Shown here piece by piece: positions 9,289 through 18,949 of a DNA stretch of 64,000 bases. Each line of letters opens with the position of its first letter. Positions within the stretch are counted from its first letter, which is position 1. This DNA is from Gammaproteobacteria bacterium (lineage in GTDB: Bacteria > Pseudomonadota > Gammaproteobacteria > Burkholderiales > Sulfuricellaceae): positions 109,783 to 173,782 of the forward strand of contig JAHJGO010000011.1 in the NCBI GenBank assembly GCA_018824405.1, given 5' to 3'. The position numbers and the translations under genes were made by a program. The notes under the pieces were generated by a model. It did not search any database. It saw nothing but the letters and a program-made list of their open reading frames with translations, and had not been told where the DNA came from.

Positions 9289-10745
9289 TGAACAGGTTGT
9301 TCCCTATTGCGCATGTGCTGGGCATGGTCACCATGCTGTTCAGCCTGACCATGCTGGCGCCTTTGATACTTTCCTGGTGGTTTCAGGATGGCGCGATGGC
9401 GGCCTATGACGAGGCTATCGTCACGACCTTTCTTGCCGGCTTGCTGACCTGGTGGTCGACTCGCCGTGCCAAGCGCGAGCTTAAAATCCGCGATGGGTTT
9501 CTTCTGGTGGTTTTGATCTGGTCCTCTCTTGCCGCATTTGCCACGATTCCCCTGATGGTTTACCTGCCCGAACTGAGTTTTACCGATGCCTATTTTGAAA
9601 CGATTTCCGGCCTTACAACCAGCGGGGCATCGGTACTGTCGGGGCTCGATAGCCTGCCCCCCTCAATCAACTTCTGGCGGACAGAACTGGTCTGGCTGGG
9701 GGGTATGGGCCTGATCGTGCTGGCCGTGGCGGTGCTTCCGCTTCTAGGTATCGGCGGACGTCAACTTTACAAGGCAGAAACGCCGGGGCCGATGAAAGAT
9801 AGCCAGCTTACGCCGCGCATTACCGAAACGGCCAAGGGGCTGTGGCTAGTATATGCCGGCATTACCGTGGCCTGCATGCTTTCATTTCGCTGGGCCGGAA
9901 TGGACTGGTTCGATGCCGTGATCCATGCTTTTTCTACCATGGGGCTGGGCGGGTTTTCTTCCCATGACGCCAGTTTCGGCTATTTCGATTCTCCCTTGAT
10001 CGAATCTGTAACCATCGTGTTCATGCTTATTGCCGGCATCAACTTTGCATCTCATTTCATGGTCTGGCGTAGTAAAAGCTTCGCCCCTTATCGCCATGAT
10101 CCAGAGGCCAGGCTTTTCCTGGGCGTGATCCTGGCAAGCGTTGTGGGCCTGGCCGTCTATTTGCAACTGATGGGCGTCTATCCGGATTTCCTGACAGCCC
10201 TGCGCTTCGCCGCTTTCAATACTGTGTCGATCGCGACTACAACCGGTTTTGCCAACACGGACTACAATTTATGGCCAATCTTTGCGCCATTATGGATGTT
10301 GTTTCTGTGTAGCTTTGCCTCCAGTTCTGGATCTACTGGCGGCGGCATCAAAATGATCCGTGCTCAGATTCTTTACAAGCAGGTTTATCGGGAAATGAAA
10401 AAACTATTGCACCCCAATGGCGTCATGCCTACCAAGCTGGGCGGCATGGTGGTGCCGAACAAGATTATCTACGCGGTGTTGGCTTTTCTGTTTATTTATG
10501 TGGCAAGCATCGTTTCTCTGACGCTGGTCATGACGGCCTCCGGGCTGGATGTGATTACTGCTTTTTCGGCCATTGTGGCCATGATCAACAATACCGGTCC
10601 GGGCCTGAACCAGGTGGGGCCGGCGACGAACTACGCCGTGTTGACGGACTTCCAGACCTGGGTATGTACGTTTACCATGCTGCTGGGGCGACTGGAGCTG
10701 TTTACCCTGCTGATCCTGTTTACCCCGGCTTTCTGGCGCAAGTAA
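9288..10745 (+). CDS. trkH: Trk potassium transporter membrane subunit
   Basis: Polytopic inner-membrane K+ channel-like subunit of 485 aa that works with TrkA. It shows the four membrane-pore-membrane repeats of the SKT family, with selectivity-filter segments recognisable at SGLTTSGASV (about 107), STMGLGGFSS (about 216), ATTTGFANTD (about 318) and NNTGPGLNQ (about 432). Length is typical. It overlaps trkA by one base. Confidence 0.95.
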   Translation: MNRLFPIAHVLGMVTMLFSLTMLAPLILSWWFQDGAMAAYDEAIVTTFLAGLLTWWSTRRAKRELKIRDGFLLVVLIWSSLAAFATIPLMVYLPELSFTDAYFETISGLTTSGASVLSGLDSLPPSINFWRTELVWLGGMGLIVLAVAVLPLLGIGGRQLYKAETPGPMKDSQLTPRITETAKGLWLVYAGITVACMLSFRWAGMDWFDAVIHAFSTMGLGGFSSHDASFGYFDSPLIESVTIVFMLIAGINFASHFMVWRSKSFAPYRHDPEARLFLGVILASVVGLAVYLQLMGVYPDFLTALRFAAFNTVSIATTTGFANTDYNLWPIFAPLWMLFLCSFASSSGSTGGGIKMIRAQILYKQVYREMKKLLHPNGVMPTKLGGMVVPNKIIYAVLAFLFIYVASIVSLTLVMTASGLDVITAFSAIVAMINNTGPGLNQVGPATNYAVLTDFQTWVCTFTMLLGRLELFTLLILFTPAFWRK

Positions 10746-10752
10746 GGACTTC

Positions 10753-11085
10753 ATGACTACAGACATCATTCAGAATCTGGAAAAAATGCTGGCGGCGGGC
10801 AAGGAGAGCGCTTTGCTGCGCTTCAGCCTGGGCAGCGAATATCTCAAGGCGTCGCAAGCAGATGCTGCGGCCACTCATCTGCAGCGCGCGGTCGAGCTTG
10901 ATCCTGCGTATTCTGCCGCCTGGAAGTTGTTGGGCAAGGCGCTGCTGGCTGCGGAGCGGAAAGCGGACGCGCTCGCCGCATACCGGCAGGGAATAGAGGT
11001 TGCCGAAAACCGGGGCGACAAACAGGCGGCCAAGGAAATGACGGTCTTTGCCCGGCGCATCGAGAAAGAGCTGGGTGCGACCTAA
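10753..11085 (+). CDS. Small tetratricopeptide-repeat protein
   Basis: A 110 aa soluble protein that is almost entirely TPR helices. Two repeats are recognisable: SLGSEYLKASQADAAATHLQ (about 27-46) and AWKLLGKALLAAERKADALA (about 56-75). There is no signal peptide or membrane segment. It starts 7 bases after trkH and ends 6 bases before the convergent polA stop. It is probably a protein-interaction module; no specific partner can be named. Small TPR proteins beside trkH occur in related bacteria. Confidence 0.75.
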   Translation: MTTDIIQNLEKMLAAGKESALLRFSLGSEYLKASQADAAATHLQRAVELDPAYSAAWKLLGKALLAAERKADALAAYRQGIEVAENRGDKQAAKEMTVFARRIEKELGAT

Positions 11086-11091
11086 AGAACC

Positions 11092-13785
11092 TTAGTGCGC
11101 CTGTTCCCAGTTGGCGCCTTCGCCCATTTCCGCCAGCAGCGGCACGGCAAGGGTCGCGACATTGCACATCAATCCGGGCAGCACCCTGCGGACTGCGGCC
11201 AGTTCGTCCTGCGGCACTTCCAGCACCAGTTCGTCATGCACCTGCATCACCAGCAGCGTTTTCATGCGGTTTTCCTGCAGCCAGCGATGCACCGCGATCA
11301 TGGCCAGCTTGATCAGGTCCGCGGCCGTGCCCTGCATCGGCGCATTGATGGCGGCGCGCTCGGCAGCCTGGCGGCGAGGCCCGTTGCCGCCCTTGATGTC
11401 GGGCAACCACAGGCGGCGGCCGAACACGGTTTCCACATATCCCTGCTGCTTCGCCATCTCTCGGGTGCGTGCCATGTAATCGGCTACTCCGGGATAGCGG
11501 GCGAAGTAGCGGTCCATGTAAGCTTGCGCCGCGCTGCGCTCGATACCGAGCTGGCTTGCAAGGCCGAAGGCCGACATGCCGTAGATCAGGCCAAAGTTGA
11601 TGACTTTGGCGTAGCGGCGCTGTTCCGGGGTGACTTCCAGCGGGGTGCAGGTGAATATCTCAGCCGCGGTGGCGCGGTGGATGTCTTCGCCCGCGGCGAA
11701 GGCGCGCAGCAGGCTCTTGTCGCCCGAGAGGTGCGCCATGATGCGGAGCTCGATCTGTGAATAGTCAGCCGAGATGATGCTGCTCCCCGCCGGCGCGATG
11801 AAGGCTTCGCGTATGCGCCGCCCTTCTTCGCTGCGCACCGGGATGTTCTGCAGGTTGGGGTCGGTCGAGGAGAGCCGCCCGGTGACCGCGACCGCCTGAT
11901 TGTAGCTGGTGTGCACGCGCCCGGTGGCAGGATCGACCATGCGCGGCAGCTTATCGGTGTAGGTTGATTTGAGCTTGGCCAGCCCGCGGTATTCCAGCAG
12001 CAGTTTAGGCAGCGGATAATCCTCGGCCAGCTGCAGCAGGACGTCTTCATCGGTGGAGGGCGTTCCGCCGGGGGTTTTTTTCTTGACCGGCAGGCCGAGC
12101 TGCCCGAACAGAATTTCCTGAATCTGCTTCGGCGAGTTGAGGTTAAACGGCTGCCCGGCGAGCTGGTGGGCGCCCTGCTCCAGCGTCAGCAGCTTTTCTC
12201 CCAGCAGCCTGCTTTGTTTTGCCAGCAGGTTGCTGTCGATCAGCACGCCATTGCGTTCCACGTGAAACAAAATCTGCGATACAGGCACTTCAATTTCCCT
12301 GTACACGTATTCGAGCCTGGCATCCGGGCTGATCTGTGGGTACAGGGCATGGTGCAGCTGCAGGGTGATGTCTGCATCTTCCGCCGCATAGCGGGTAGCG
12401 GTTTCCAGGTCGACTTCATCAAAGCCGATCTGTTTGGCGCCTTTTCCTGCCACTTCTGCATAAGTCAGCGTTTTTACGCCGAGGTGTCGCGATGCCAGTG
12501 AATCCATGTCGTGCGGCTTGTGGCTTTCCACCACATAGGATTGCAACAGGGTGTCGTGTTCGATGCCTTGCAGGGCAATACCATGATTGGCGAAGACGTG
12601 CGTGTCGTACTTGAGGTTCTGGCCCAGCTTGGCTCTTGACGGGTTTTCCAGCCAGGGCTTGAGGCGCTGCAGGGTATGCTCGAAATCGAGCTGCGGCGGC
12701 ACGCCGGCATAATGATGTGTCAGAGGCAGATAGGCTGCTTCGTGGGGGGAGACGGCAAACGATATACCCACCAGTCGTGCGCGCATCGGGTCGAGACTGG
12801 TGGTTTCGGTGTCCACGCTGACCAAATCGGCCTGCTCCAGCCGGACCATCCATTGCTCCAGTTGCTCCTCGCTCAGGATGCATTCATAGCGCGCCTCTAC
12901 CGCCGGTTTTTCAATGGCGGGGTTGGCTTCACTGCTGCCGGAATTTTGCAGTTCCCGCAGCCAGGTTTTGAATTCGAGGCGCTCGTATAACTGAGCCAGC
13001 TTCAGTGCATCCGGAGGAGCTGCGGTCAAGTTTTCCAGTTTAAGCGGCAGGGGTACGTTGCAGCGTATGGTGAGCAGCTCTCTCGCCTTGGGCAGCCAGT
13101 CCAGCGCCTTGCGCAGGTTATCGCCCACAACGCCGCTGACCTCGTTGGCATGAACCACCAGGTTATCGAGGGTCTGGTACTGCGACAGCCATTTAACGGC
13201 TGTTTTTGGCCCGACCTTCTCCACTCCCGGAACATTGTCCGCACTGTCGCCGATCAGGGTCAGGTAATCCACGATGCGCTCCGGCGGCACGCCGAATTTC
13301 TCGGTTACGCCAGCCTCGTCAAGTGCCTCGTTTGACATGGTGTTGATCAGGCTGACGTGGCCGTTAACCAGCTGTGCAATATCCTTGTCTCCGGTAGAGA
13401 TCACTACGCGCATACCGGCCTGTGCGCCAATCTGTGCCAGCGTACCGATGACGTCGTCGGCTTCCACGCCTTCCACTGCCAGTAACGGCCAGCCCATGGC
13501 GCGGATGCTGTCATGCAGCGGTTCGATCTGTGCCGCCAGGTCGGGCGGCATGGGGGGTCTGTGGGCCTTGTAGTCGGGATACAGCTCGTCACGGAAGGTC
13601 TTGCCTTTTGCGTCGAACACACAGGCGCTATAATCGGCCTGGTAATCCTGATGCAGACGGCGCAGCATGTTGAGAACGCCGTAGATTGCTCCGGTCGGTT
13701 CGTTATGCCGGTTGCGCAGGTCTGGCAGGGCATGGAATGCGCGATAAAGGTAAGAAGAAGCGTCAACCAGCAGCAGCGTTTTCAT
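11092..13785 (-). CDS. polA: DNA polymerase I
   Basis: Repair and Okazaki-fragment-processing polymerase, 897 aa. The 5'-3' exonuclease domain occupies about 1-290 (VEADDVIGTLA, GDKDIAQLV). The 3'-5' proofreading domain (about 300-480) keeps its first acidic motif, SVDTETTSLD. The polymerase domain carries motif A SADYSQIELR, the O-helix region RRYAKVINFGLIYGMS and motif C MQVHDELVLEV. The N-terminus KTLLLVDASSYLYRAFHA is family-typical and supports the ATG at 13785. It is divergent from the LOG-family gene, with only 19 bases between the two start codons. Confidence 0.97.
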   Translation of the reverse strand: MKTLLLVDASSYLYRAFHALPDLRNRHNEPTGAIYGVLNMLRRLHQDYQADYSACVFDAKGKTFRDELYPDYKAHRPPMPPDLAAQIEPLHDSIRAMGWPLLAVEGVEADDVIGTLAQIGAQAGMRVVISTGDKDIAQLVNGHVSLINTMSNEALDEAGVTEKFGVPPERIVDYLTLIGDSADNVPGVEKVGPKTAVKWLSQYQTLDNLVVHANEVSGVVGDNLRKALDWLPKARELLTIRCNVPLPLKLENLTAAPPDALKLAQLYERLEFKTWLRELQNSGSSEANPAIEKPAVEARYECILSEEQLEQWMVRLEQADLVSVDTETTSLDPMRARLVGISFAVSPHEAAYLPLTHHYAGVPPQLDFEHTLQRLKPWLENPSRAKLGQNLKYDTHVFANHGIALQGIEHDTLLQSYVVESHKPHDMDSLASRHLGVKTLTYAEVAGKGAKQIGFDEVDLETATRYAAEDADITLQLHHALYPQISPDARLEYVYREIEVPVSQILFHVERNGVLIDSNLLAKQSRLLGEKLLTLEQGAHQLAGQPFNLNSPKQIQEILFGQLGLPVKKKTPGGTPSTDEDVLLQLAEDYPLPKLLLEYRGLAKLKSTYTDKLPRMVDPATGRVHTSYNQAVAVTGRLSSTDPNLQNIPVRSEEGRRIREAFIAPAGSSIISADYSQIELRIMAHLSGDKSLLRAFAAGEDIHRATAAEIFTCTPLEVTPEQRRYAKVINFGLIYGMSAFGLASQLGIERSAAQAYMDRYFARYPGVADYMARTREMAKQQGYVETVFGRRLWLPDIKGGNGPRRQAAERAAINAPMQGTAADLIKLAMIAVHRWLQENRMKTLLVMQVHDELVLEVPQDELAAVRRVLPGLMCNVATLAVPLLAEMGEGANWEQAH

Positions 13786-13804
13786 AAGCGAGAAAGACCA
13801 TCAC

Positions 13805-14533
13805 ATGAATGCAGAAGAAAAACTACCCAAGCCCCTGGACCCGGAGATCCTGTCGCAGTCCTACTCGGCGCGGGAGTCGTGGCGAGTGTTCGAGATTATG
13901 GCAGAGTTTGTCGAATCCACCGAACGCCTGAGCTCGATCCGTCCTGCAGTCAGCATCTTCGGCAGTGCGCGTACCCCTCCAGACCATCCTTATTATCAGT
14001 TGACAGAACAGATCGCCCGGAAACTGTCGGATGCCGGGTTTTCAGTCATTTCCGGCGGCGGCCCGGGCATCATGGAGGCGGCCAACAAGGGCGCATTTTT
14101 TGGTTCTTCTCCCAGCGTTGGTCTTAATATCCAGCTTCCACATGAACAGCATACCAATCCTTATCAGGACATCAGCCAGACTTTCCGCCATTTTTTTGCG
14201 CGCAAGGTAATGTTCGTCAAGTTTGCCACGGCGTATGTGGTGATGCCCGGTGGTTTTGGCACCCTGGATGAGCTGATGGAAGCCCTGACACTGGTGCAAA
14301 CTGGAAAAACCCGCCGCATGCCTATTATTCTGGTGTGCGAGGCTTACTGGCGCGACCTGGTCAACTGGTTTGGCAAGACGCTGGTAGAGGAAAAAATGAT
14401 CAACCCCGAAGATCTTGATCTGATCAAAGTGATTGATGATCCTGATGCCATCGTTGCGGCGATTTTCAAACACTACGAGACCAGTGGCTTCGAACCAACC
14501 GCTGCCGAGCAGGAGATTCAGCTCCGCCTGTGA
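13805..14533 (+). CDS. LOG family protein (TIGR00730-type, Rossmann fold)
   Basis: A 242 aa cytoplasmic protein with the LOG/lysine-decarboxylase-like signature: a GGGPGIMEAANKGA segment (about 79-92) and PGGFGTLDELMEAL (about 147-160). These motifs define nucleotide 5'-monophosphate phosphoribohydrolases (Lonely-guy/PpnN-like), which split cytokinin- or purine-type nucleotides into base and ribose 5-phosphate. The longer N-terminus places it in the bacterial TIGR00730 group rather than the short plant LOG type. The in vivo substrate is not evident. Its promoter must lie within the start of polA or in the 19-base gap. Confidence 0.85.
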   Translation: MNAEEKLPKPLDPEILSQSYSARESWRVFEIMAEFVESTERLSSIRPAVSIFGSARTPPDHPYYQLTEQIARKLSDAGFSVISGGGPGIMEAANKGAFFGSSPSVGLNIQLPHEQHTNPYQDISQTFRHFFARKVMFVKFATAYVVMPGGFGTLDELMEALTLVQTGKTRRMPIILVCEAYWRDLVNWFGKTLVEEKMINPEDLDLIKVIDDPDAIVAAIFKHYETSGFEPTAAEQEIQLRL

Positions 14534-14563
14534 CAATTATTCCGCTTCGAGTCATTAAGATGC

Positions 14564-14592
14564 TTATCGGCTACGGCGGCAAGCGCTATAAT
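14564..14592 (+). promoter_or_regulatory. Candidate sigma-70 promoter for the DUF2782-thrB operon
   Basis: A perfect -10 hexamer TATAAT at 14587-14592 is preceded by TTATCG at 14564-14569 with the ideal 17-base spacer. The -35 is weak (3 of 6 consensus bases). Transcription would start near 14599, about 25 bases before the DUF2782 ATG. Confidence 0.6.
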
Positions 14593-14623
14593 TCGTTTTC
14601 ATCCTTTCCTCCAGGAATTTGCT

Positions 14624-14962
14624 ATGCGCCGTTTCCTTTCCCTGCTGTTGCTGTGCGCCCTTCCTGCTATTGCGGATAGCGTGACGCCGCCTGCCGGGCT
14701 GCAGCCGCTCCCTGAGCCCCCGGCACCTCCGGTCGGCTATGAGCCCGATTTGTCCCTCGAGCCGCAGGTAACCATTACCAAGCGTGGCGAGGACAAGGTC
14801 GAGGAATTTCGCATGCACGGCAAGCTCTACATGATGAAGGTTACGCCGCCGCATGGCGTACCTTACTTCCTGATCGACGAAAAAGGCACTGGCAATTTTG
14901 TGCGTCAGGGTGAAGTCAGCCCCAGCATTCTGGTGCCCATGTGGCTGCTCAAATCATTCTAG
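14624..14962 (+). CDS. DUF2782 domain-containing secreted protein
   Basis: A 112 aa protein with a short signal peptide (RRFLSLLLLCALPAIA, cleavage before DSVTPP), a proline-rich linker and a compact C-terminal domain (about 45-112: VTITKRGEDKVEEFRMHGKLYMMKV). This matches DUF2782, a family of unknown function usually found next to thrB and polA in betaproteobacteria, as here. It is probably periplasmic. Homoserine kinase follows 29 bases later. Confidence 0.8.
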   Translation: MRRFLSLLLLCALPAIADSVTPPAGLQPLPEPPAPPVGYEPDLSLEPQVTITKRGEDKVEEFRMHGKLYMMKVTPPHGVPYFLIDEKGTGNFVRQGEVSPSILVPMWLLKSF

Positions 14963-14991
14963 CCTAAAGCAGCCCCAGGGCTGATCTCCTC

Positions 14992-15945
14992 ATGTCCGTT
15001 TTTACTACCGTTACCCCGGAGCAGCTTGAAAGCTGGCTGCATGGCTATGCCCTCGGTACCCTGCAGGATCTGCAGGGTATTTCCGCAGGTATCGAAAATA
15101 CCAATTATTTCGTCACCACCAGCCATGGCCGCTATGTGCTGACCTTGTTTGAGAAGTTGACTGCTGACGAACTGCCCTACTTCATCAATCTGATGGCGCA
15201 TCTGGCTGCGCATGGCATACCCTGCCCCGCGCCGGTGGCCAATCTGGATAATGGCTACCTGGGGCAGCTAAATGGCAGGCCAGCGTGCATCGTCAGCTGT
15301 CTTGAAGGCAGGTCGCTGCTTGAGCCAGGCGCTCATCATTGTGCAGAAGTTGGTGAAATGCTTGCGGCTATGCATCTGGCGGGCAAATCCTATCCTGCGC
15401 AAATGCTTAACCCGCGTGGCCCTCGCTGGTGGAATGCAACCGCGCCACAGGTGATGCCTTTTCTGTCGCCAGAAGATGCGGCTCTGTTGAGCGATGAGTT
15501 GCACTTCCAGTCCTTATACCGCTTTGAGGACCTGCCGCGCGGCGTGATTCATGCCGACCTGTTCCGCGATAACGTGCTGTTCAAGGGCGATGCCGTTGGT
15601 GGCCTGATTGACTTTTACTTTGCCTGCAACGATGTCTGGCTTTATGACCTGGCTATTACTGTCAACGACTGGTGCGTAGCGGCAAACGGCGAATTCGATG
15701 AAGAACGCATGATGATCATGCTGCAGGCCTACCATTCGACCCGCCCGCTAACACCGATAGAGCACGGTGCTTGGCCGGCAATGTTGCGAGGGGGCGCGCT
15801 GCGCTTCTGGCTTTCGCGCCTGTATGATTTTCATTTTCCTCGCCCTGGTGAGCTGACCCAGGCCAAGGACCCAGCACATTTCCGCCGCATTTTGCAGCAA
15901 CACGTGTCGCGCCACGACCAGCTGCAGTCTGCCTGGGTAAGGTAA
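14992..15945 (+). CDS. thrB: Homoserine kinase (APH-fold ThrB)
   Basis: Phosphorylates L-homoserine for threonine synthesis. This 317 aa enzyme belongs to the aminoglycoside-phosphotransferase fold rather than the GHMP-type ThrB of enterobacteria. It shows the catalytic loop [14 protein letters not shown] (about 184-197), the metal-binding GLIDFYFA segment and an N-terminal lobe containing GIENTNYFV. This type is standard in betaproteobacteria. The membrane-protein gene follows after 3 bases, so the two are co-transcribed. Confidence 0.92.
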   Translation: MSVFTTVTPEQLESWLHGYALGTLQDLQGISAGIENTNYFVTTSHGRYVLTLFEKLTADELPYFINLMAHLAAHGIPCPAPVANLDNGYLGQLNGRPACIVSCLEGRSLLEPGAHHCAEVGEMLAAMHLAGKSYPAQMLNPRGPRWWNATAPQVMPFLSPEDAALLSDELHFQSLYRFEDLPRGVIHADLFRDNVLFKGDAVGGLIDFYFACNDVWLYDLAITVNDWCVAANGEFDEERMMIMLQAYHSTRPLTPIEHGAWPAMLRGGALRFWLSRLYDFHFPRPGELTQAKDPAHFRRILQQHVSRHDQLQSAWVR

Positions 15946-15948
15946 ATT

Positions 15949-16725
15949 ATGACAACAGATACTTTGGTGGTCGCACCTGAGCTGCGCAAGGTGGCATCAA
16001 TCCAGGGGTGGCGCTGGATTACTGCCGGCTTCCAGCTGTATGGCAAGAACCCGCTGATCTGGATTGTTTTTTTTCTGATATACATGGTGCTTGCACTGTT
16101 GATGGCCTTTGCCATCCCCATCTTGGGGGCCATCGCATCGGCGCTGCTGGACCCTATCCTGATTGCCGGATTCATGGCGGGGTGTCGGGCGCTGGAGCTG
16201 GATGAAGAGCTGGAACTCAGCCACCTGTTGGCGGGCTTCCGCGCCAATGTCTGGCAACTGGCTGCGGTGGGCGGATTTTATCTGGGCGGGAAAATGCTGC
16301 TGATCACGGTTTCCATGGGGTTGGCGGGTATTTTCATCGGCCCCATGCCAGATGTGGACTTTTCCGCTCTGGAAAGCATGGAGCCAGCCCAATTGCAATT
16401 GCTTGCACAGCACTTCATGGTCATGGGTGCGCTGTTCCTGAGCCTGCTGATACCCTTGCTCATGGCGTTCTGGTTTGCCCCGGCCCTGGTTCTGTTTGAT
16501 AATTTGACTGCCAAACAGGCCATGACGTTGAGCTTTACTGCCTGCCTGCGCAACATCGGGCCTTTTTCGGTTTATGGCCTGGCCGGCGGCCTGCTTTTTC
16601 TGCTGGGCGCGATACCCTTCGGTCTGGGGCTTTTCGCCGTCATCCCGGTGCTGTTTGGCACCTCCGTTTACACCGCATACCGGGATATCTTTGTCGCCGG
16701 CACCAACGTGATAGAAGAGGCCTGA
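15949..16725 (+). CDS. BPSS1780 family membrane protein
   Basis: A 258 aa polytopic inner-membrane protein with about five or six hydrophobic segments (near 38-55, 60-78, 104-130, 160-185, 205-240). The N-terminal WRWITAGFQLYGKNPLIW pattern and overall layout match the BPSS1780/DUF2189-like group of betaproteobacterial integral membrane proteins of unknown function. It sits 3 bases downstream of thrB and converges on uvrD. No catalytic motif is visible. Confidence 0.75.
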   Translation: MTTDTLVVAPELRKVASIQGWRWITAGFQLYGKNPLIWIVFFLIYMVLALLMAFAIPILGAIASALLDPILIAGFMAGCRALELDEELELSHLLAGFRANVWQLAAVGGFYLGGKMLLITVSMGLAGIFIGPMPDVDFSALESMEPAQLQLLAQHFMVMGALFLSLLIPLLMAFWFAPALVLFDNLTAKQAMTLSFTACLRNIGPFSVYGLAGGLLFLLGAIPFGLGLFAVIPVLFGTSVYTAYRDIFVAGTNVIEEA

Positions 16726-16732
16726 GCCGGCT

Positions 16733-18889
16733 CTACATCGCCTCCAGTTTGGCGTATTCCAGCGCCAGCCATTTCACACCGGAGTGGCTGAAACTCACCT
16801 GAACTCGCGCATCGGTGCCGCGTCCCTCGCTGTTGACAATGACGCCAGGCCCGAATTTGGCATGTTTGACCGCCTGTCCGACATGCCATCCCGATCCTGA
16901 TTCTGCTCCGTTGCCCCTGGTTGTCATGGGCTGCATCATGGGTTCTGCGCTTCTGGTTGGCGCGCGATTCAGACGCTTCAGCAAGGCCGGAGGGAGTTCA
17001 TCGAGGAAACGCGACGCAATGCCGTAGCGCAACTGCCCGTGCAGCATGCGGGTGTTGGCGAAACTCAGATACAGGCGTCGTCGTGCGCGGGTGATGGCGA
17101 CGTACATCAGGCGCCGCTCCTCTTCCAGTCCATCGCGTTCCTGAGCCGCATTTTCATGGGGGAACAGTCCTTCCTCCAGTCCGCTGATAAACACTGCATG
17201 GAACTCCAGTCCCTTGGCGGCATGCACGGTCATCAACTGGAGTGCCTCCTGCCCTGCCGCGGCCTGGTGTTCTCCCGCTTCCAGCGATGCATGAGTGAGA
17301 AAGGCCGCAAGCACATCCGGTGAGGCATCGGTTTGGTCCGTGCTGTGTTCCAGCACAAAGCCGGCGGCAGCGTTGATCAGCTCGTTCAGGTTTTCCAGCC
17401 GATCGGCGCCTTCCTTTTCCGCCTTGTAGTGGGCGATCAGTCCACTATGTTCCTGCATGTGTTCGATCTGTTCGGGCAGCGGCAAGCTGCTACAGGTTTC
17501 GCGCAGGCCGTCGATAAGCGAGATGAAGGCGGTAATATTATTACCGGCCTTGCCGCCCAGCCGACCAAGCTGGGCCGCCCGCCAAAGGCTGAGATTTTCC
17601 TGACGAGCAACTTCCTGCAGTTGTTCCAGGCTGCGTGCGCCGATGCCCCGGGTAGGGAAATTGATGACCCGGAGCAATGCGCCATCGTCGTCGGGGTTGG
17701 CAACAAGGCGCAAGTAAGCCAGTGCATGCTTGATTTCCTGGCGTTCGAAGAAGCGCAGGCCGCCGTAGACACGGTAGGAAACGCCGGCATTGAAGAGAGC
17801 ATGTTCCAGCACCCGGGACTGGGCATTGGAGCGGTAAAGCAGGGCCATGCTGGATAGTTCGACACCTTCGCGCTGCAGCGCCCGGACTTCATCCACGATA
17901 AAGGCGGCTTCTTCATAGTCGCTATTGGCCTCGAACAGGCGGATCGGTTCGCCCGAGCCTTCCGCTGTCCACAGGTTCTTGCCCAGGCGACTCTGGTTGT
18001 GATGAATGAGGGCATTGGCGGCATCCAGGATGTTTCCATGCGAGCGGTAATTCTGTTCCAGGCGGATAATCTGGCGCACCTGGAAATCGCGCTCGAAGTC
18101 TGCCATGTTGCCCACGCGCGCTCCGCGGAAGGCATAAATCGACTGGTCGTCATCACCTACTGCAAACACGGCAGCCTGCTCTCCAGCCAGTAGCTTGAGC
18201 CACAGGTATTGCAGCTGGTTGGTGTCCTGGAATTCATCCACCAGCAGATAGCGGAAGCGCTCCTGGTAATGGCGCCGCAAATGGGCTTCGCGCTGCAGCA
18301 GCTCATAACAGCGCAGCAGCAGCTCGGCGAAGTCCACGACCCCTTCGCGCTGGCACTGTTCGTCGTAGGCGCCGTAGAGTTCCTGCTGTTTGCGTGTGTA
18401 GGGGTCGAAGGCTTCGATCATGTGGGCGCGCAAACCCTGTTCCTTGGCGCCGTTGATGAAGTGTTGCAGCTGTTTGGGGGGGTATTTCTCATCATCGATA
18501 TTGAGCGCTTTCAACAGCCTCTTGATGGCGCCCAACTGATCTGCCGAATCAAGAATCTGAAACAGCGCCGGCAACCCGGCTTCACGATGGTGGGCCCGCA
18601 GCATACGATTGGCCAGGCCGTGGAAAGTACCGATCCACATGCCGCGCGTATTGATCGGCAGCATTGCCGTTAGGCGTGTAAGCATTTCCTTCGCCGCCTT
18701 GTTGGTGAAGGTGACAGCAAAAATATTGCTGGGGCCGGCCTGTCCGGACTGGATCAGGTAAGCGATGCGGGTAGTCAGCACGCGGGTTTTGCCGCTGCCG
18801 GCACCGGCCAGAATCAGTGCGGATTCGTGCGGCAGGGTGACGGCAGCAAGCTGTTCCGGATTCAGTCCATGGAGCAGAGTTGAGGTCAT
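16733..18889 (-). CDS. uvrD: DNA helicase II
   Basis: SF1A 3'-5' helicase of nucleotide-excision and mismatch repair, 718 aa. It shows Walker A GAGSGKTRVL near the N-terminus, the Walker B-type DEFQDTN motif, the QNYRSH motif and VAITRARRRLYL near the C-terminus. The end region (about 655-718, GWHVGQAVKHAKFGPGVIV) is the UvrD C-terminal tudor-like segment that binds RNA polymerase. The frame stays open to an ATG at 18916, but that codon lies inside the loop of the prkB terminator hairpin. The ATG at 18889 gives the family length (about 720 aa). Confidence 0.96.
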   Translation of the reverse strand: MTSTLLHGLNPEQLAAVTLPHESALILAGAGSGKTRVLTTRIAYLIQSGQAGPSNIFAVTFTNKAAKEMLTRLTAMLPINTRGMWIGTFHGLANRMLRAHHREAGLPALFQILDSADQLGAIKRLLKALNIDDEKYPPKQLQHFINGAKEQGLRAHMIEAFDPYTRKQQELYGAYDEQCQREGVVDFAELLLRCYELLQREAHLRRHYQERFRYLLVDEFQDTNQLQYLWLKLLAGEQAAVFAVGDDDQSIYAFRGARVGNMADFERDFQVRQIIRLEQNYRSHGNILDAANALIHHNQSRLGKNLWTAEGSGEPIRLFEANSDYEEAAFIVDEVRALQREGVELSSMALLYRSNAQSRVLEHALFNAGVSYRVYGGLRFFERQEIKHALAYLRLVANPDDDGALLRVINFPTRGIGARSLEQLQEVARQENLSLWRAAQLGRLGGKAGNNITAFISLIDGLRETCSSLPLPEQIEHMQEHSGLIAHYKAEKEGADRLENLNELINAAAGFVLEHSTDQTDASPDVLAAFLTHASLEAGEHQAAAGQEALQLMTVHAAKGLEFHAVFISGLEEGLFPHENAAQERDGLEEERRLMYVAITRARRRLYLSFANTRMLHGQLRYGIASRFLDELPPALLKRLNRAPTRSAEPMMQPMTTRGNGAESGSGWHVGQAVKHAKFGPGVIVNSEGRGTDARVQVSFSHSGVKWLALEYAKLEAM

Positions 18890-18902
18890 GAGATTACCAA
18901 TG

Positions 18903-18930
18903 AAAAAGGCCGGCATAAACCGGCCTTTTT
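18903..18930 (-). terminator. Rho-independent terminator after prkB
   Basis: An 11-base stem (AAAAAGGCCGG with CCGGCCTTTTT) around a 6-base loop lies 19 bases past the prkB stop. On the minus strand it reads into a T tract, as expected for an intrinsic terminator. It is symmetric enough to work in both directions. It separates prkB from uvrD, which must therefore have its own promoter in the short gap or be read through. Confidence 0.85.
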
Positions 18931-18949
18931 GTTTTCAGAGCAAGCCGGA

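Noticed and set aside
18890-18916. A longer uvrD start at 18916
   Set aside because: The codon lies in the loop of the prkB terminator, and the nine extra residues are not typical of UvrD.
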